A stretch of 46,519 bases of DNA, from IMG/VR virus record IMGVR_UViG_3300030419_007412, positions 1-46,519 of that record; one strand, given 5' to 3'. A program made the translations under genes and the position numbers. The DNA is from a virus. This document shows, piece by piece, positions 45,733-46,519 of the stretch (position 1 is the stretch's first letter; every line of letters begins with the position of its first letter). Below the pieces are notes generated by a model. That model did no database searches. It saw only the letters and a list, made by a program, of their open reading frames with translations, and was not told where the DNA came from.

Positions 45733-45741
45733 AGTAAATAG
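45733..45741 (-). promoter_or_regulatory. CTATTTACT motif (candidate late promoter)
   Basis: GACTATTTACTG on the minus strand, 20 nt before the tape-measure start and just after the terminator at 45757-45783. Confidence 0.5.
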
Positions 45742-45756
45742 TCAGAACAAGAAAAT

Positions 45757-45783
45757 AAAAACCCCGCTTCAAGCGGGGTTTAT
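45757..45783 (-). terminator. Strong rho-independent terminator
   Basis: On the minus strand AAACCCCGC-TTGAA-GCGGGGTTTTT: a GC-rich stem and T-run directly after the 49-residue gene. It separates the gp26-like unit from the tape-measure unit. Confidence 0.92.
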
Positions 45784-45929
45784 TCATAAGCCTCATTTTC
45801 TCTTTTTATTTGGTCAATAAGTTTGTTTAAAAACCATTTTCTCAGACCTATTGGTAAGTTGTAAGCTTCAACAAAACTCCACCCACCGTTATACTTTAGA
45901 TAGAAGAATTCTTCATAGACTCCTTCCAT
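45780..45929 (-). CDS. 49-residue baseplate/tail-associated protein
   Basis: The ATG at 45927-45929 has GAGG 5 nt upstream. The product MEGVYEEFFYLKYNGGWSF, then VEAYNLPIGLRKWFLNKL, ends IDQIKRENEAYE. A small protein of this kind (NLPI-x-LR-x-WF) usually follows the gp26-type baseplate gene in T4-like phages. In T4-like genomes it may be a tape-measure chaperone. Its stop lies at the base of the terminator hairpin. Confidence 0.75.
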   Translation of the reverse strand: MEGVYEEFFYLKYNGGWSFVEAYNLPIGLRKWFLNKLIDQIKRENEAYE

Positions 45930-45936
45930 ATATTCC

Positions 45937-46519
45937 TCAGTCAGGCCAAAAAAATTCCGCAGTGAGCGGAACCTCCTGTGTGTCTACGGTGTAGCATGTG
46001 CCACACTTGAAATCAGCAACCATTCTTACTTTTGGTACTAAATCAGGGTATACATCTCTTATAAACTTAGAATCTTTAGCTGGGATGACATCAATAAACT
46101 CTTCTATGTAGTCCGGATCTGTGTTTTGGTTAACCTTTGCAACAATACCTTTTAAAAAGCCAGTTATAACAGCTCCAGACTTGCTTAAGTTTTCGAAATC
46201 CTTTTCCTTTTCTCCCGTGATTAGGCGAAGACCCACTTCGACACCAGATGTTGGAAGAGAAATATCAAATGTTAAAGTGTTATCATCATAAGTTATTTTG
46301 TTCTTCTTAAGAAATTTTTTGTCAAAGCATTTTTTGGTCACTGCTCTTTTTTTAAGATCAAAAGAAGTTTCAGTTTGGTTAAAGCACTTCTTACACGTAT
46401 GCAAGACTTTATATTCGTTTCCATAACCTGAAACTCTTGCAGCCATAAGAATGGCGCTTCGATCTCCCAGCAACAAACTGTTTGCTGGTATGTCCTGAAC
46501 TGTCAGGCTCTCGATTAAC
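45937..46519 (-). CDS. T4 gp26-type baseplate protein (5' end outside window)
   Basis: The open frame continues past position 46519, reading LIESLTVQDIPANSLLLGDR before the first in-window start codon, so at least 193 residues are present and the start lies outside. Conserved family features are LLLGDRSAILMAARVSGYG near the N-terminus and a four-Cys zinc-like arrangement (CKKC early, CGTC near the end). T4 gp26 is a baseplate hub or chaperone-type subunit. It ends FFWPD, 7 nt before the next gene. Confidence 0.88.
   Translation of the reverse strand, partial: LIESLTVQDIPANSLLLGDRSAILMAARVSGYGNEYKVLHTCKKCFNQTETSFDLKKRAVTKKCFDKKFLKKNKITYDDNTLTFDISLPTSGVEVGLRLITGEKEKDFENLSKSGAVITGFLKGIVAKVNQNTDPDYIEEFIDVIPAKDSKFIRDVYPDLVPKVRMVADFKCGTCYTVDTQEVPLTAEFFWPD

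Noticed and set aside
45712-45741. TTTACT-16-TATAAT match overlapping the tape-measure start
   Set aside because: The TATAAT overlaps the ATG, so transcription would start inside the gene; the overlapping CTATTTACT motif is the better candidate.

Overview
The window is part of a tailed double-stranded DNA phage genome. Every supported gene lies on the minus strand, so transcription runs from position 46519 down to 1. Gene content points to a contractile-tailed, distantly T4-related myovirus of the kind seen in marine bacteria. The evidence is a gp26-type baseplate protein, a gp53/LysM-type baseplate wedge protein, a tape-measure-like protein, a gp32-like SSB, UvsX/RecA, a DnaB/gp41-like helicase and an RNase H-like 5' nuclease. 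Accessory genes typical of marine phages are also present (class II ribonucleotide reductase, ThyX, peptide deformylase, Hsp20, ClpP). The host is not identifiable from the sequence.

Layout in transcription order (right to left). 46.5-38.2 kb holds tail and baseplate genes, broken by a strong terminator near 45.77 kb. 38.2-22 kb is a replication and nucleotide block: truncated family A polymerase, a tubulin/FtsZ-like protein, SSB, UvsX, deaminase, 5' nuclease, helicase, class II RNR, GroES-like co-chaperonin, secreted transglycosylase, a nucleotidyltransferase-like pair, a bacterial-type DNA polymerase III alpha (DnaE), a zinc-finger protein and dUTPase. 21.5-12 kb holds IMPDH/GMP reductase, two small putative regulators, an acidic repeat protein, ClpP, a 572-residue unknown protein, GroEL, glutaredoxin, Hsp20 and peptide deformylase. 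12-7.2 kb has three clear tRNAs, one anomalous tRNA-like element, UvdE, two endonucleases of mobile type, an acyl-CoA thioesterase and ThyX. 7.2-0 kb is an accessory (probably early) region of very short, overlapping genes.

The most unusual feature is that left-hand region. It carries about 16 small proteins sharing an N-terminal VGDLV/VGSLI-type motif, an internal G-[IVL]-[VI] strand and a C-terminal LEV[IV] strand, the pattern of a short SH3/KOW-like barrel. Two more members lie near 11.5 and 14.5 kb. Several overlap their upstream neighbour by exactly 14 nt, with the upstream stop codon hidden inside the GGTGA(T/C) that encodes the conserved Gly-Asp. The region has its own promoter family (TTTAC, 16-17 nt, TAnnnT), and at three genes the -10 box lies exactly 6 nt before the ATG with no Shine-Dalgarno, which predicts leaderless mRNAs. 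Tiny single-span membrane peptides sit between these genes. A second promoter-like motif, CTATTTA(C/T)T, precedes tape-measure and other probable late genes.

Together the genes describe a phage that replaces much of its host's DNA replication, dNTP supply, folding and proteolysis. It appears to use a cellular-type C-family replicase and carries a divergent FtsZ/tubulin-like GTPase-fold protein inside its replication operon.
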